A DNA stretch of 64,000 nucleotides from Candidatus Eiseniibacteriota bacterium (GCA_029262235.1 JAJCZU010000004.1:620001-684000), one strand, 5' to 3'; shown: positions 33,953-43,115, counted from the stretch's first letter. The notes: a model not told the origin generated them from the sequence alone. Program-made: numbers and translations.

Positions 33953-35751
33953 CCAATCATGAGCGGCGCACTGTCGGAGTCCGTTCCGCTGGCGCTGTCG
34001 TTCTCCATATCTTTCTGCGTATCGGCCGTTTCTGACGAAAGCTCGATCTGAAAACGAGTGCCTCCTCCTTCGCGGTCCTCGCTCCAGATACGCCCGCTGT
34101 GGTGCTGCACGATCCGGCGCGCGATCGCGAGTCCCATGCCGAGACCCGACGATCCGAACTCCTCCTCGCCGCTCGAATGATGGTCGATGGCGCCTCTTTC
34201 GTAGAAGCTCTCGAAGATGCGGATCCGGTCCTCGTCCGGGATGCCGATTCCGCTGTCTTCCACGACGAGCCGTGTGACCCCTTCCCGGTCCTCGGCCCGA
34301 ATCGCGATATGCCCGCCGTCCGGCGTATAGCGAATCGCGTTGCGTACCAGGGTGGTCACGGCTTCCCCGAGGAGCGTGAGGTCGCCGAAGAAGACACGCT
34401 CGGATGAGGACGGTTCGATCTGCAGTGTCAGTTCCCGTTTCCCCAGATAGTCACGCCAGTCCTGGGAGAAGCGCTCGAAGAGTTCGCGTGCGGTCAGCGG
34501 TTCGTGCTGTACCTCGCTCGCGTCGGAATCGAGTACCGCCATCATCGTGACGACACCCACGACGCGCTGCAGGCGCGAGACGCCCTTTTCGAGCGAAGGC
34601 ATGAGTTCGCGAATCGTCGGATGGAGATTTTTTACGTCGTCCATCGAAGCCTGAATGAGATCGACCGTTCCCTGAATGATCGTGGCCGGCGTACGAAGTT
34701 CGTGTGAAGCCAGCGTGATGAACCGCGATTTCATCTGTTCCAGCTCGCGAAGCGTCTTGATCTGTTCGTGCAGCGCGTAACGCATGTGTTCGAATCGATC
34801 GCCGAGATAGCCGAGTTCGTCCCCCGTGTCGATGCGAAGCTTCAGATCTTCCTCGTTCGCCTCGAGCCGCCGCGCCGCCTCGACAAGCTGGTCGATCGGG
34901 TTCGTAACGCGGCGCGTGATCCATCCGGCGAAGAAAAACGTGACGACGAGCATCAGAATCCCCGCGAGTCCGATTCGCGTCGTGAGCGTCGCTACGAATG
35001 CGCGGTCCGCGCTCGTGGATTTCTCGAGACGTACGAGGGCCGGCTCCGCTCCGGCAACACCCGGCAGTTCGCTCTGGATCGCGTTTCCGAGCGGCTCCCC
35101 TTCGGCGCGTGAGGACGCGATCACGTTCCCTTCGCTCAGGAAGGTCACGTCGCAGTTCGTGATGTCGCGAATCCGCGCGGCGAGAGCGTTGTCGAGCAGC
35201 TCGCCATGCCGAAGCACGCCCACGACCCGCTGGCCGACGAGGATCGGCATGGCCACGGTTTCGTAGAGCGCGCCGTTCGTCCACTGAATGCCGGTCGGGT
35301 TCTCGCCCCGGATCGCGGCGCGAATGTCCGGACTGTCGAGAAGCGAAATTCTGTCGAACGGGGGGGCGCAGCAGCGAACAAGCAGTTCACCGTCGGAGGC
35401 CGTCACTTCGAACAGGTCGCTGCCGAGCGCGTTGTGAAACTCTTCGCTCACCTGACGCATGGTCGCGCGGAACGTTTCGTCGTGCGCGATTCCGGGCTGC
35501 GCCAGCATCGCGAAGAACTTCGGGTCGCGCGCAACGACACGGGCCTTCGTCTTGAGATCCTCGCCGCGGGCGCTCAGATGGTCGAGAAGCACGCGCCGCG
35601 CCGTCTGCAACTGCTCATCGGTGCGCCGGTCGAGCTGTTCGCGGACCTGAAAGAACGTGATGAGGATTGCGGCGGCGGTCATGCAAAGCGCGGGTAGAAC
35701 CGCAACGCCAAGGATCTTGCGACCGAGCACGCGCGGGATCGCGGCCCGCAT
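33949..35751 (-). CDS. Membrane sensor histidine kinase
   Basis: Sensor kinase of 600 aa. TM1 (about 12-34), a periplasmic sensor (about 36-258) with the segment ELLVRCCAPPFDRISLLDSP carrying a vicinal Cys pair (Cys127, Cys128), TM2 (about 259-279), HAMP (about 280-335), HisKA with phosphorylated His350 in ASHELRTP, and HATPase with RNAIRYTP, DSGIGIP and GSSGLGMGLAIARR. The periplasmic part looks like a dCache/4-helix sensor. The Cys pair could bind metal or sense redox state, given the cupredoxin gene next door. No response regulator is adjacent. Its start overlaps the end of the cupredoxin gene by a base and its end overlaps the barrel gene by 4 nt. Confidence 0.9.
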   Translation of the reverse strand: MRAAIPRVLGRKILGVAVLPALCMTAAAILITFFQVREQLDRRTDEQLQTARRVLLDHLSARGEDLKTKARVVARDPKFFAMLAQPGIAHDETFRATMRQVSEEFHNALGSDLFEVTASDGELLVRCCAPPFDRISLLDSPDIRAAIRGENPTGIQWTNGALYETVAMPILVGQRVVGVLRHGELLDNALAARIRDITNCDVTFLSEGNVIASSRAEGEPLGNAIQSELPGVAGAEPALVRLEKSTSADRAFVATLTTRIGLAGILMLVVTFFFAGWITRRVTNPIDQLVEAARRLEANEEDLKLRIDTGDELGYLGDRFEHMRYALHEQIKTLRELEQMKSRFITLASHELRTPATIIQGTVDLIQASMDDVKNLHPTIRELMPSLEKGVSRLQRVVGVVTMMAVLDSDASEVQHEPLTARELFERFSQDWRDYLGKRELTLQIEPSSSERVFFGDLTLLGEAVTTLVRNAIRYTPDGGHIAIRAEDREGVTRLVVEDSGIGIPDEDRIRIFESFYERGAIDHHSSGEEEFGSSGLGMGLAIARRIVQHHSGRIWSEDREGGGTRFQIELSSETADTQKDMENDSASGTDSDSAPLMIG

Positions 35752-36440
35752 CAGATTTCGACCTCGATCTTCGTGGCGGCGGACGGGCTGACGTCGATCT
35801 CCTGCGACACGACCTCGAGGTCAGGGTGCCAGACCACGAGTCTGTAGCGTCCCGCCGGGACGGATGGAATGCGAAAGGCGCCGGTCTTTGTGTCGGGGCG
35901 TGCGAAGTAAGGATTCTGGAGAACGAGAATCGTTCCCTTCATATCAGAGTGTATGTCGCAGAAGACCTGCACGACGCCGGGGTCTTCGAATATCACGGAC
36001 TTCGACTTGCCCTTCGCGTAGCGGCCCAGATCGAACCGCTTGGCCGGTGAGTACGAAAAGACGTTGTGATAGTAGGGGTCCTCGTTCGGGAAACCGACTT
36101 CCTGGCCGGCGACGACAACGAGCACGGAGGGTTCGAAGGCCATGCCGCGCTGCGTGAGTTTCGGAGAGGCGGGAGGTGCGAGCGAGTGCGGCGCTTCGAC
36201 CGCTTCGAGATAGACCACGATCTCCTGGATCAGCGACATTCCCTCGGTGTCGTTCGAGGGGGCCGCAGTGTGGGCGACACCCGGATACGCGTTGATCCGG
36301 ATCGCATACGGAGGCTCGCTCACGACACGGACGGTACCCGTCAGAATGCCGACATCCGCCGCATCCGCCGGGTTCTGTCCCGGAAGCGCGGTCAATGAGG
36401 CCATCAGGAGCCCCGTGGTGATGTTCTGGAGTCTGCCCAA
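35751..36440 (-). CDS. Periplasmic cupredoxin-like protein
   Basis: Exported type 1 copper-like protein, about 229 aa, of the kind often annotated as methylamine utilisation protein. Ligand candidates are YYHNVFSYSPAKRF (His) and VFCDIHSDMKG (Cys, His, Met), which fit a blue-copper site. The last 50 residues (GAFRIPSVPAGRYRLVVWHP) are a carboxypeptidase-regulatory-like sandwich. The start is TTG at 36440 with GGAGAG 7 nt upstream; a TTG at 36461 is also possible. It heads a three-gene unit with the sensor kinase and the barrel protein, so it may present copper or electrons to the sensor. Confidence 0.8.
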   Translation of the reverse strand: MGRLQNITTGLLMASLTALPGQNPADAADVGILTGTVRVVSEPPYAIRINAYPGVAHTAAPSNDTEGMSLIQEIVVYLEAVEAPHSLAPPASPKLTQRGMAFEPSVLVVVAGQEVGFPNEDPYYHNVFSYSPAKRFDLGRYAKGKSKSVIFEDPGVVQVFCDIHSDMKGTILVLQNPYFARPDTKTGAFRIPSVPAGRYRLVVWHPDLEVVSQEIDVSPSAATKIEVEI

Positions 36441-36519
36441 CCTGTCTCTCTCCGGACCCAAGGGGAAACACTTACTCGTGTCCTCATATTCGGCCTGGAG
36501 GGCGGATTTCTTGAACGAA

Positions 36520-37437
36520 TCAGGGACGGGAGGGAGGAGGGTCCTCGACGTGCGCGCGACCTCCGGAGAGACCGAGCGCCTTGACGCGTGCCGGCACCGG
36601 ATTCAGCTCGCGGATCAGTCCGCACCAGGACAGCAGCTTGAGGCCGTAGTACGCGATGTCGATCTCCCACCAGTAGAACCCCTGGCGCGCCGACCCGGGG
36701 TAGTAGTGGTGATTATTGTGCCAGCCTTCGCCGAGGGTCAGGAGGGCGAGCCAGAAGTTGTTCCTGCTGTCGTCGCCGGTCTCGAAGCGCTGGCGTCCGA
36801 ACTGGTGCGAAAGCGAGTTGATCGTATACGTGCCGTGGTAGAGAACGATCGTCGAAACGAGGAAACCCCAGACGAACACCTGCCCGGCAGTTGACCCCCA
36901 CGAGGGGAGGAACCGCTCGATCAGAACACCGAGTCCGAGTACGAACGCGCCGAACAGCACGGGGACGATCATATGATACTTGTCGATGAACGTCAGCTCA
37001 GGGTAGCGTCGCAGATCCTTGACGAGGCGCGCAGGCGGGTCGTTGGACTCGGTCGTCATCACCCATCCCATGTGGCTCCACCAGAACCCGAGCTGTGCCG
37101 GCGAGTGCACGTCGTGTTCGTCGTCGGAATGGGCATGGTGATGCCTGTGATGAGACGCCCACCAGATCGGGCCCTTCTGCACGGCGCTTGCGCCTGCAAC
37201 CGCCATCACGAGTTGAAACCAGCGTGACGTCTTGAACGTTTTATGCGCGAAGTAGCGATGATAGAAGCCCGTGATCGCGAACATGCGAACGACGTAGAAC
37301 AGCACCGCAAGGGCGGCCGCCACCCAGGAGAATCCGACCCAGAAGACGGCAATCAGAGATACGTGCATGAATAGAAAGGGAATGCTGGCGCCCCAGTCCA
37401 CGTGGCGGTCTCTCGGCAGCTTCTGTTCGGGCGTCAT
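36520..37437 (-). CDS. Membrane fatty acid desaturase (acyl-CoA delta-9 type)
   Basis: Integral membrane di-iron desaturase, 305 aa, with the three His boxes HRYFAH, HHRHHH and HNNHH and four hydrophobic segments. It introduces a cis double bond into acyl chains. The segment WWASHHRHHHAHSDDEHDVHS and the C-terminal EGWHNNHHYYPGSARQGFYWWEIDIAYY (quoted in two parts of the family pattern) are typical of the delta-9 class. AGGAG lies 5 nt before the ATG at 37437; the frame opens at 37488. Divergent from the SRPBCC gene. Confidence 0.93.
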   Translation of the reverse strand: MTPEQKLPRDRHVDWGASIPFLFMHVSLIAVFWVGFSWVAAALAVLFYVVRMFAITGFYHRYFAHKTFKTSRWFQLVMAVAGASAVQKGPIWWASHHRHHHAHSDDEHDVHSPAQLGFWWSHMGWVMTTESNDPPARLVKDLRRYPELTFIDKYHMIVPVLFGAFVLGLGVLIERFLPSWGSTAGQVFVWGFLVSTIVLYHGTYTINSLSHQFGRQRFETGDDSRNNFWLALLTLGEGWHNNHHYYPGSARQGFYWWEIDIAYYGLKLLSWCGLIRELNPVPARVKALGLSGGRAHVEDPPPSRP

Positions 37438-37563
37438 ATCGCTCCTGCTCTGATCGGTGAAGTGGGGCTTGAACGGGTCCCGTTTCACAGTATATACGAG
37501 GATTTGCTAGAATTTTACAGTAGGAATTGCCTATCTCTCATAGGCTCAGACGAGGAAGATACC

Positions 37564-38028
37564 ATGTATGAATTGAAAACCGAGCAGGTGATTCCGCGCC
37601 CTCTGGACGAGGTGTTCGCGTTTTTCGCGGATGCGTCGAATCTGAGCCGCATTACGCCGCCCTGGCTCGATTTCCGAATCGTATCGGGAACTCCGATCCG
37701 GATGGAGGAGGGCCTGTTGATCGACTATCGGCTCAAGGTGCACGGGATACCGCTCCGCTGGCAGAGCGAGATCACGACCTGGGACCCGCCTCGTCGCTTC
37801 GTCGACGAGCAGCGGAAGGGGCCGTACAAGGTCTGGCACCATACGCACCGCTTCGAAGCGGCCGAAAACGGGACGCGGGTGATCGACGAGGTCCGGTATG
37901 ACGTTCCCGGGGGTCCCCTCATTCACAGGCTGATCGTGAAGCGGGATATTGCTAAGATCTTCCGGTATCGATTCCAGGCACTGGAAGAGCTTTTCGGGAG
38001 CGCGGAAAGCGGAACGAAGAGCGTCTGA
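37564..38028 (+). CDS. SRPBCC family protein
   Basis: START/Bet v1-like helix-grip protein of 154 aa: YELKTEQVIPRPLDEVFAFF, then NLSRITPPWLDFRIV and a C-terminal long helix (FRYRFQALEELFG). This subfamily is common beside NAD-dependent epimerases or alone; the ligand is unknown. GAGGAAG precedes the ATG at 37564, though the frame is open to 37402. Divergent from the desaturase gene, so a lipid-related role is possible but unproven. Confidence 0.87.
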   Translation: MYELKTEQVIPRPLDEVFAFFADASNLSRITPPWLDFRIVSGTPIRMEEGLLIDYRLKVHGIPLRWQSEITTWDPPRRFVDEQRKGPYKVWHHTHRFEAAENGTRVIDEVRYDVPGGPLIHRLIVKRDIAKIFRYRFQALEELFGSAESGTKSV

Positions 38029-38092
38029 GCGGGGTAAATACAACAGCTACGGCCTGCCCGTGCCGCCATTTATCGAAAGCGAGTCCATTCTG

Positions 38093-38560
38093 ATGAAATC
38101 ATTCCTGTTCCGATCACTCGGAATCGTCGGATTTTCGTTCGCCGTCGGCATCACCATGAACGCCACGCGGCCGACGCCGCTCGCATGGGCCGCGGATTCC
38201 GACTACGAAATCTATGACGATTGCGACGAAACGACCGAAACGGCCGAGCCGATGTCGATCGCCGATGTGCTCGCGCATCCCGACTACTACCTGCTGGTCG
38301 ACGCGCGCGAGCCGGATGCTTTCGCCGCCGGTTCCGCACCGGGCGCCGTCAATCTGCCTTACGATCCGCTGTTCTCCGTAGGCCAGGAGGAGATCGACGC
38401 GCTTCGCTCCCGGGCGGGCGACCGCAGTCTCGTCATTATCGGCGATCCCGAAACGGCGAAACTGCTCGCGGACGACCTGTTCTCCCAGGGCATGACATTC
38501 GTGAACTACCTGGAAGAGGGCGACCAGTGGACGAAACTCGTCGCGAAAGAGACCGAGTAA
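38093..38560 (+). CDS. Rhodanese-like protein lacking the catalytic Cys
   Basis: Exported rhodanese-like domain of 155 aa with a signal peptide (about 1-33). The first rhodanese motif is clear (YYLLVDAREPDAFAAGSAPG), but the active-site loop reads LVIIGDPETAKLLAD, with Gly-Asp where Cys is expected, so sulfur transfer is unlikely. It is followed 3 nt later by a MauE/DoxX gene and then by a DsbA-like gene, suggesting a periplasmic thiol or sulfur system in which this protein binds rather than catalyses. Confidence 0.8.
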   Translation: MKSFLFRSLGIVGFSFAVGITMNATRPTPLAWAADSDYEIYDDCDETTETAEPMSIADVLAHPDYYLLVDAREPDAFAAGSAPGAVNLPYDPLFSVGQEEIDALRSRAGDRSLVIIGDPETAKLLADDLFSQGMTFVNYLEEGDQWTKLVAKETE

Positions 38561-38563
38561 CCC

Positions 38564-39031
38564 ATGACCGCCGGAGGGGCGCTCGCACTCGTTTCCGTTC
38601 TGTTCCGACTCTACCTGGGCGCCGTGTTCGTCGTGGCCGGCTACGGGAAGATTCTGGAGCCGTTCGATTTCGCTCTTTCCGTCGCGACCTATCAAATTCT
38701 GCCGCTTTCTCTGATCAACCTGTTCGCGATTCTGCTGCCGTGGCTGGAACTGTTTACGGGAGTATTTCTGATCGTCGGTTTCTGGACGAAGGAGAACGCG
38801 TTTCTCGTGAGTATGATGATGGTCATGTTCACGGTGGCGCTCGGAATCGCGCTCAGTAAAGGACTGCAGATCAACTGCGGATGCTTCGCGTCAGGCGAGG
38901 CAGCCGTGGAAATCAGTTATCGAACCTTGTTGCGAGACATTACGTGGCTCGCGATGGGGCTTTTCGTCTGGAAATGCGACGACGGCCGCTTCGGGGTCGA
39001 TCGTTTTCTCGGGAGGCATCGACATGCGTAA
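38564..39031 (+). CDS. MauE/DoxX family membrane protein
   Basis: Four-helix membrane protein, 155 aa, of the MauE/DoxX class: LFRLYLGAVFVVAGYGKIL, LPWLELFTGVFLIVGF, and INCGCFASGE with the CxC pair typical of members that pass electrons to or from periplasmic thiols. MauE and relatives support disulfide formation in partner proteins. It sits between the degenerate rhodanese gene and the DsbA-like gene and overlaps the latter by 8 nt. Confidence 0.87.
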   Translation: MTAGGALALVSVLFRLYLGAVFVVAGYGKILEPFDFALSVATYQILPLSLINLFAILLPWLELFTGVFLIVGFWTKENAFLVSMMMVMFTVALGIALSKGLQINCGCFASGEAAVEISYRTLLRDITWLAMGLFVWKCDDGRFGVDRFLGRHRHA

Positions 39032-39881
39032 ATGGATTTCGACCGCGGCGCTCGCCGCCATTTTATTCGCACCCTTATCAAAGGCATTCGCGGCTGACGT
39101 GCCCTGGAATCTGATCGAAGGGGGCGACAAGCTTTCGAAGGGGCACAAGGCGGTCGTGGAGGAAGTGCTTCGCACCGCGAAGAGCTACGGGGCGTGCAAG
39201 GGAACGATTCTCGACTGCCTGACGACAGCGCCCGACGACAAGACCGCGCGCATGCTCGCAAACTTCGCCGTGCGTCGCGCCGAGTCGAACAAGGACGCGT
39301 CCGAGATTACCGAGTCGGTCGAGAACCGCCGGCTCTCCGCCTACCCGCCCGAAGTCTTCCAGCCGGTCATGGACGGCCTGACCGTGTCGGGGAATCCGAA
39401 GGCGCCGGTGAAAGTGCTGATCTACGCCGACTTCGAATGCCCGTACTGTCTCGTGGCGTCGACCGCGATTCGCAAGATCAGCCTCGAGCCTTCCTCTTCG
39501 GTTGCTTACTACTTCAAGAACTTCCCGCTCAAGTCGCACGAGCAGTCCGTTCCGGCCGCGCTCGCGTTTCTCGCCGCCACAAAGCAGGGGAAGGAATGGG
39601 AGATGCACGATCTGCTGTTCGAGAACCAGGACGATCTGACGCACGAGTCGTTCGTGGCCCGTGCGAAGAAGCTCGGGCTCGACGTGGCGAAGTTCGAGGC
39701 CGACATGAAAGACGCGGCGCTCGTCAGCCGGTTGCGGGCCGAGAAGATCGAGGGAATGGGATGCGGTGTGAAGAAGTCGCCCGGCGTTCTGATCAACGGA
39801 AAGCCGTATCTCGGACTCAAGACGGAAACGGAACTGCGCGATCGAATTCAGGAAGAGCTGCGTCTGATTGCGAAGGGGTAG
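39024..39881 (+). CDS. DsbA-family thiol:disulfide oxidoreductase
   Basis: Periplasmic thioredoxin-fold protein of 285 aa. Signal peptide 1-24; an extra N-terminal helical region (about 25-115) with Cys58 and Cys65; then a DsbA/DsbG-like domain with the active site CPYC (139-142) and cis-Pro in KKSPGVLINGKPY. It likely forms or isomerises disulfides in exported proteins. Translation is probably coupled to the MauE gene, which could keep it oxidised or reduced. Confidence 0.9.
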   Translation: MRKWISTAALAAILFAPLSKAFAADVPWNLIEGGDKLSKGHKAVVEEVLRTAKSYGACKGTILDCLTTAPDDKTARMLANFAVRRAESNKDASEITESVENRRLSAYPPEVFQPVMDGLTVSGNPKAPVKVLIYADFECPYCLVASTAIRKISLEPSSSVAYYFKNFPLKSHEQSVPAALAFLAATKQGKEWEMHDLLFENQDDLTHESFVARAKKLGLDVAKFEADMKDAALVSRLRAEKIEGMGCGVKKSPGVLINGKPYLGLKTETELRDRIQEELRLIAKG

Positions 39882-39898
39882 GAGCGCGTCCGGCGCTG

Positions 39899-40345
39899 CT
39901 ATTGCGGGGCGGAGGCGCTCGAGTCGGGGGCGGGAATCCGGCCCTCGCGATACGCTTCCCGGACGATCTCGTCGACCCGGCCGCGGAACTTCTCGAACAG
40001 CCCGGCCATGCCGCGCGGAATCGCGTTGACGTAATATTCGCGATGCATGATGCCGCGGTAGGTGACTTCGAACCGCGCCACATCCGCCCACGGAAACTCA
40101 CGCTCGCCGAGCGCCGCGATCGCCACGGTCTGATGCCCGGCTTCCCCCTGCTCCACCGAGTAGACGACCCCGACGGGCTCGCCCATCAGGCGAACGGCGT
40201 CCCCGGCGGTCAGCGAGTCGTTCGCGGGCATGGTGGCGTAATAGAGCGAAAGGGGCTCCGCCGACGGTTTCACGCCGGTTCGAACCAGCGAGCCGACGAT
40301 GAGCACCATCATGACGATTACGAATGTCTGCAACAGGACGCGCAC
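39899..40345 (-). CDS. Signal-anchored MCE/MlaD-like small protein
   Basis: 148 aa with an N-terminal membrane anchor (LLQTFVIVMMVLIVGSLV). The following strand pair LTAGDAVRLMGEPVGVVYSV matches the core of MCE (MlaD) domains, which form lipid-transfer rings, but the domain is short and no ABC genes of an Mla system are near. The C-terminal helix (EKFRGRVDEIVREAYREG) is charged. GTG start with GGGGAGA 8 nt upstream. The assignment is tentative. Confidence 0.5.
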   Translation of the reverse strand: MRVLLQTFVIVMMVLIVGSLVRTGVKPSAEPLSLYYATMPANDSLTAGDAVRLMGEPVGVVYSVEQGEAGHQTVAIAALGEREFPWADVARFEVTYRGIMHREYYVNAIPRGMAGLFEKFRGRVDEIVREAYREGRIPAPDSSASAPQ

Positions 40346-40474
40346 GGCGTAATTCTCCCCGGGGTCGGGCTGTCCCTTCTGACACTGTTTCCCGGCTCCG
40401 AGTCACAGGGTCTCCTGCCGGGATTGGCCAAAATGTCGCTTTTCTCACTCTGAAACCGCTGATAGACTGACGGA

Positions 40475-42223
40475 ATGAGTACATCCAGACAAGAACCGAA
40501 ACCCGCTCGCCTCGAAGATCTTTCCGAACCTGTTCGCCGCGCCGCGGTAGAGAAGCTCGGCTGGAAAAGCCTGATGCCGGTCCAGGAAGCGGCGATCCCG
40601 TACCTGCTCGAAGACCGGGAGATCATGGTCCAGTCGCGAACCGGCAGTGGCAAGACCGGGGCCTTCGTCATTCCCATTCTTGAAAAAATCGATCCCGGGC
40701 AGAAAGCCGTGCAGGCGCTCGTGCTCGTACCCACACGCGAACTCGCCCGGCAGGTCATGGGCGAGGCCGAGCAGCTCAGTGCGTTCAACGGCGTCCGTTC
40801 GGTTGCAGTTTACGGCGGCGTCGGATACGGGCCCCAGCTTGACGCGCTGCGTGGCGGTGCGCAGCTCGTGGTCGGTACGCCGGGACGAATTCTCGATCAC
40901 CTGATGCGGGGATCGATGAATCTCGACAGGATGCGGATGGTGGTTTTCGACGAAGCGGACCGCATGCTCTCGATGGGCTTCTTTCCCGACATGAAGGCGC
41001 TCAAAGAGTACCTGCCGCACGATATCAAAGCGTACATGTTTTCGGCCACGTATCCCCCTCGCGTCCTTTCGCTGTCGCGCCTGTTCATGAGCGATCCCGA
41101 GATGCTGAGTCTCTCCGCCGGTGTCGAGCACGTCGTCGAAACGGCCCACGTTTATTACTCGGTTCCGGGGATGGAGAAGGAACGCTGTCTCGTTCGCATC
41201 ATCGAAATCGAGAATCCGGACTCCGCCATCATTTTCTGCAATACGAAAGCCAACGCGAAGTTCGTGATGACCGTGCTCGCGCGGTTCGGTTACGACGCGG
41301 ACCTTCTGAGCGCCGACCTCACGCAGGGAGCGCGGGAGAAGGTACTGAAGAAGGTATACGACAAGCAGCTGCGTTTTCTCGTCGGCACCGACGTGGTTTC
41401 GCGCGGGATCGATATCGACAGCCTGTCGCACGTGATTCTCTTCGACTTTCCCGATGACCATGAGTCGTACATCCATCGTACTGGACGAACGGGACGCGCC
41501 GGCGCGAGCGGCGAAGCGATTTCGCTGGTCGACGTGCTCGAGAAGCTGGAACTGATGTCCGTTGCGAAGCGCTACGGGATCGAATTGGAGCAGCGGCCGC
41601 TGCCTGACGACGAAGAGGTGTCCCAGATCGTGAGCGAGCGTTCGATCGCCCTGCTCGAAGCGAAGCTCCGGAACCTCGACGCGGACGCGCGCGCCCGGGC
41701 GGAAAAAGTCGTTCCTCTCGCGCGCAAATTCGCCAACGGCGACGAAGAGCGGCGCGGCGATATCGCGATGCTGCTCGACGAGTACTACCAGAACGCCCAG
41801 CACGAAATGCCTCCGGATGACGCAGGCGCCGCCGGTGCGGGGCAGAAAAAACCCGCGGGTGGGAGACCTCCGGTTCCCGTCGAAGAAGAGAAGCTCCTGA
41901 AGCTGCTCGAAGTGAACCGGAAGCAGCTTGATAAACTCGTGCTCGAACGCATGAGACGGATGGTGCCTCTTACCGAGCGACTCGCCGAGGACGAAGACGA
42001 AGTCATCGTAATCGCGATGCTGATCGAAGAGTTCTATCAGGAAGCGCTGCACGCCCCGCCGCCGAAGAAGAAAAAGAAGCTCGACGTAATGCCGACGAGC
42101 GGAGGCCGTTCCTCGGGCGGGGGGGGGCGCGGCGGTGGCGGTCGCAGCAGCGGAGGACGCGGTGGCGGTGGACGTGACGGCGGGCGTTCCCGCGGGCGAT
42201 CCGGAGGACGCGGCCGGCCGTAG
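40475..42223 (+). CDS. DEAD-box RNA helicase with RGG-rich tail
   Basis: ATP-dependent RNA helicase, 582 aa. Motifs: Q motif (MPVQEAAIP), Walker A SRTGSGKT, PTREL, DEAD (159-162), SAT, and HRTGRTGR. The second RecA domain ends near 360. After it come two similar helical segments (about 385-440 and 465-520: LLDEYYQNAQ and LIEEFYQEAL), which look like an internal duplication, then a Lys run and a Gly/Arg/Ser tail (about 540-582) for RNA binding. A bidirectional terminator follows. Confidence 0.95.
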   Translation: MSTSRQEPKPARLEDLSEPVRRAAVEKLGWKSLMPVQEAAIPYLLEDREIMVQSRTGSGKTGAFVIPILEKIDPGQKAVQALVLVPTRELARQVMGEAEQLSAFNGVRSVAVYGGVGYGPQLDALRGGAQLVVGTPGRILDHLMRGSMNLDRMRMVVFDEADRMLSMGFFPDMKALKEYLPHDIKAYMFSATYPPRVLSLSRLFMSDPEMLSLSAGVEHVVETAHVYYSVPGMEKERCLVRIIEIENPDSAIIFCNTKANAKFVMTVLARFGYDADLLSADLTQGAREKVLKKVYDKQLRFLVGTDVVSRGIDIDSLSHVILFDFPDDHESYIHRTGRTGRAGASGEAISLVDVLEKLELMSVAKRYGIELEQRPLPDDEEVSQIVSERSIALLEAKLRNLDADARARAEKVVPLARKFANGDEERRGDIAMLLDEYYQNAQHEMPPDDAGAAGAGQKKPAGGRPPVPVEEEKLLKLLEVNRKQLDKLVLERMRRMVPLTERLAEDEDEVIVIAMLIEEFYQEALHAPPPKKKKKLDVMPTSGGRSSGGGGRGGGGRSSGGRGGGGRDGGRSRGRSGGRGRP

Positions 42224-42254
42224 CTTTCTCTTCAAGAAATACCAGACATAAAAT

Positions 42255-42284
42255 CGGCCCGGATCTCGTGTGAGACCCGGGCCG
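42255..42284. terminator. Bidirectional terminator between helicase and OmpA genes
   Basis: Arms 42255-42267 and 42272-42284 pair with one mismatch around a GTGT loop (core CGGCCCGG / CCGGGCCG). On the minus strand a TTTT run follows; on the plus strand a weaker GATTCGTTT follows. It can serve both convergent genes. Confidence 0.8.
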
Positions 42285-42315
42285 GATTCGTTTCATTCCT
42301 GGCGCGATCCGCGTA

Positions 42316-42975
42316 TCAGCCTTTCGAGGCGGCTTCCGCTTCCGCGATCAGTTCGTCGCTTGCCGTGAAGATCATCTCCACGCGACGGTTCAGCTGCTTG
42401 CCTTCGGGGGTATCGTTCGGCGCGACGGGATCCATCTCGCCTTTCCCTCTCATCGACATGCGATCGACCGTGACGCCCTTCGCCACCAGATAGCTGCGAA
42501 CCGAAGAGGCGCGCTGCTCGCTGAGCTTCAGGTTGTACTCATCGGAGCCGTCCGAATCGGTATGACCGACGACGAGAATGTTCGTCTTGTCCTTTTCCAT
42601 GAGGACGACGGACAGCTTGTCGAGCTCCGATTTGGCCGAGGGGCGAAGATCCGACTTGTTCACGTCGAACAGAATCCCGGAGTCCATCGTTACGACGATT
42701 CCTTCGTCCACGCGCTCGACCTTGGCGTTCGCGAGGGCATCGTCCATCTCTTTGGCCTGCTCGTCCATGTAATGGCCGACATGGGCGCCGACGGCGCCGC
42801 CGACTGCCGCCCCGGCGATGGTGCCGGCCGCAGTATTCCCCGAAGCCTTGCCGATCAGGCCGCCGAGCAGCGCTCCCGCGCCCGCGCCCAGGGTTCCACC
42901 CTTCTGCGTGCGCGTACAGCCGAACATGGCCATGACCAGAATGAATGCCATTCCAAATGTGGTTAATCTACGCAT
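42316..42975 (-). CDS. OmpA-family peptidoglycan-binding lipoprotein
   Basis: Lipoprotein of 219 aa: lipobox VMAMFGC; a Gly-rich glycine-zipper segment (about 28-70, GAGAGALLGGLIGKASG); then an OmpA C-terminal domain (about 95-205) with ILVVGHTDSDGSDEYNLKLS and LNRRVEMIF, which binds peptidoglycan diaminopimelate. It likely ties the outer membrane to the wall, similar to YiaD. GGGAGGGT precedes the ATG at 42975; the frame opens further upstream at 43068. Confidence 0.93.
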   Translation of the reverse strand: MRRLTTFGMAFILVMAMFGCTRTQKGGTLGAGAGALLGGLIGKASGNTAAGTIAGAAVGGAVGAHVGHYMDEQAKEMDDALANAKVERVDEGIVVTMDSGILFDVNKSDLRPSAKSELDKLSVVLMEKDKTNILVVGHTDSDGSDEYNLKLSEQRASSVRSYLVAKGVTVDRMSMRGKGEMDPVAPNDTPEGKQLNRRVEMIFTASDELIAEAEAASKG

Positions 42976-43115
42976 ATGACCCTCCCTTGGGTTAGTCCAC
43001 TTGATCCGGTCCACATAGTATCCAGTCCCCCGATCCCTTACAAGGCCCCGACCCTTCGAAAAGCTCAAAAAAGAGGCGGGTCGGGACGATAATCGAAATG
43101 GGAGGGGGACGCCTT

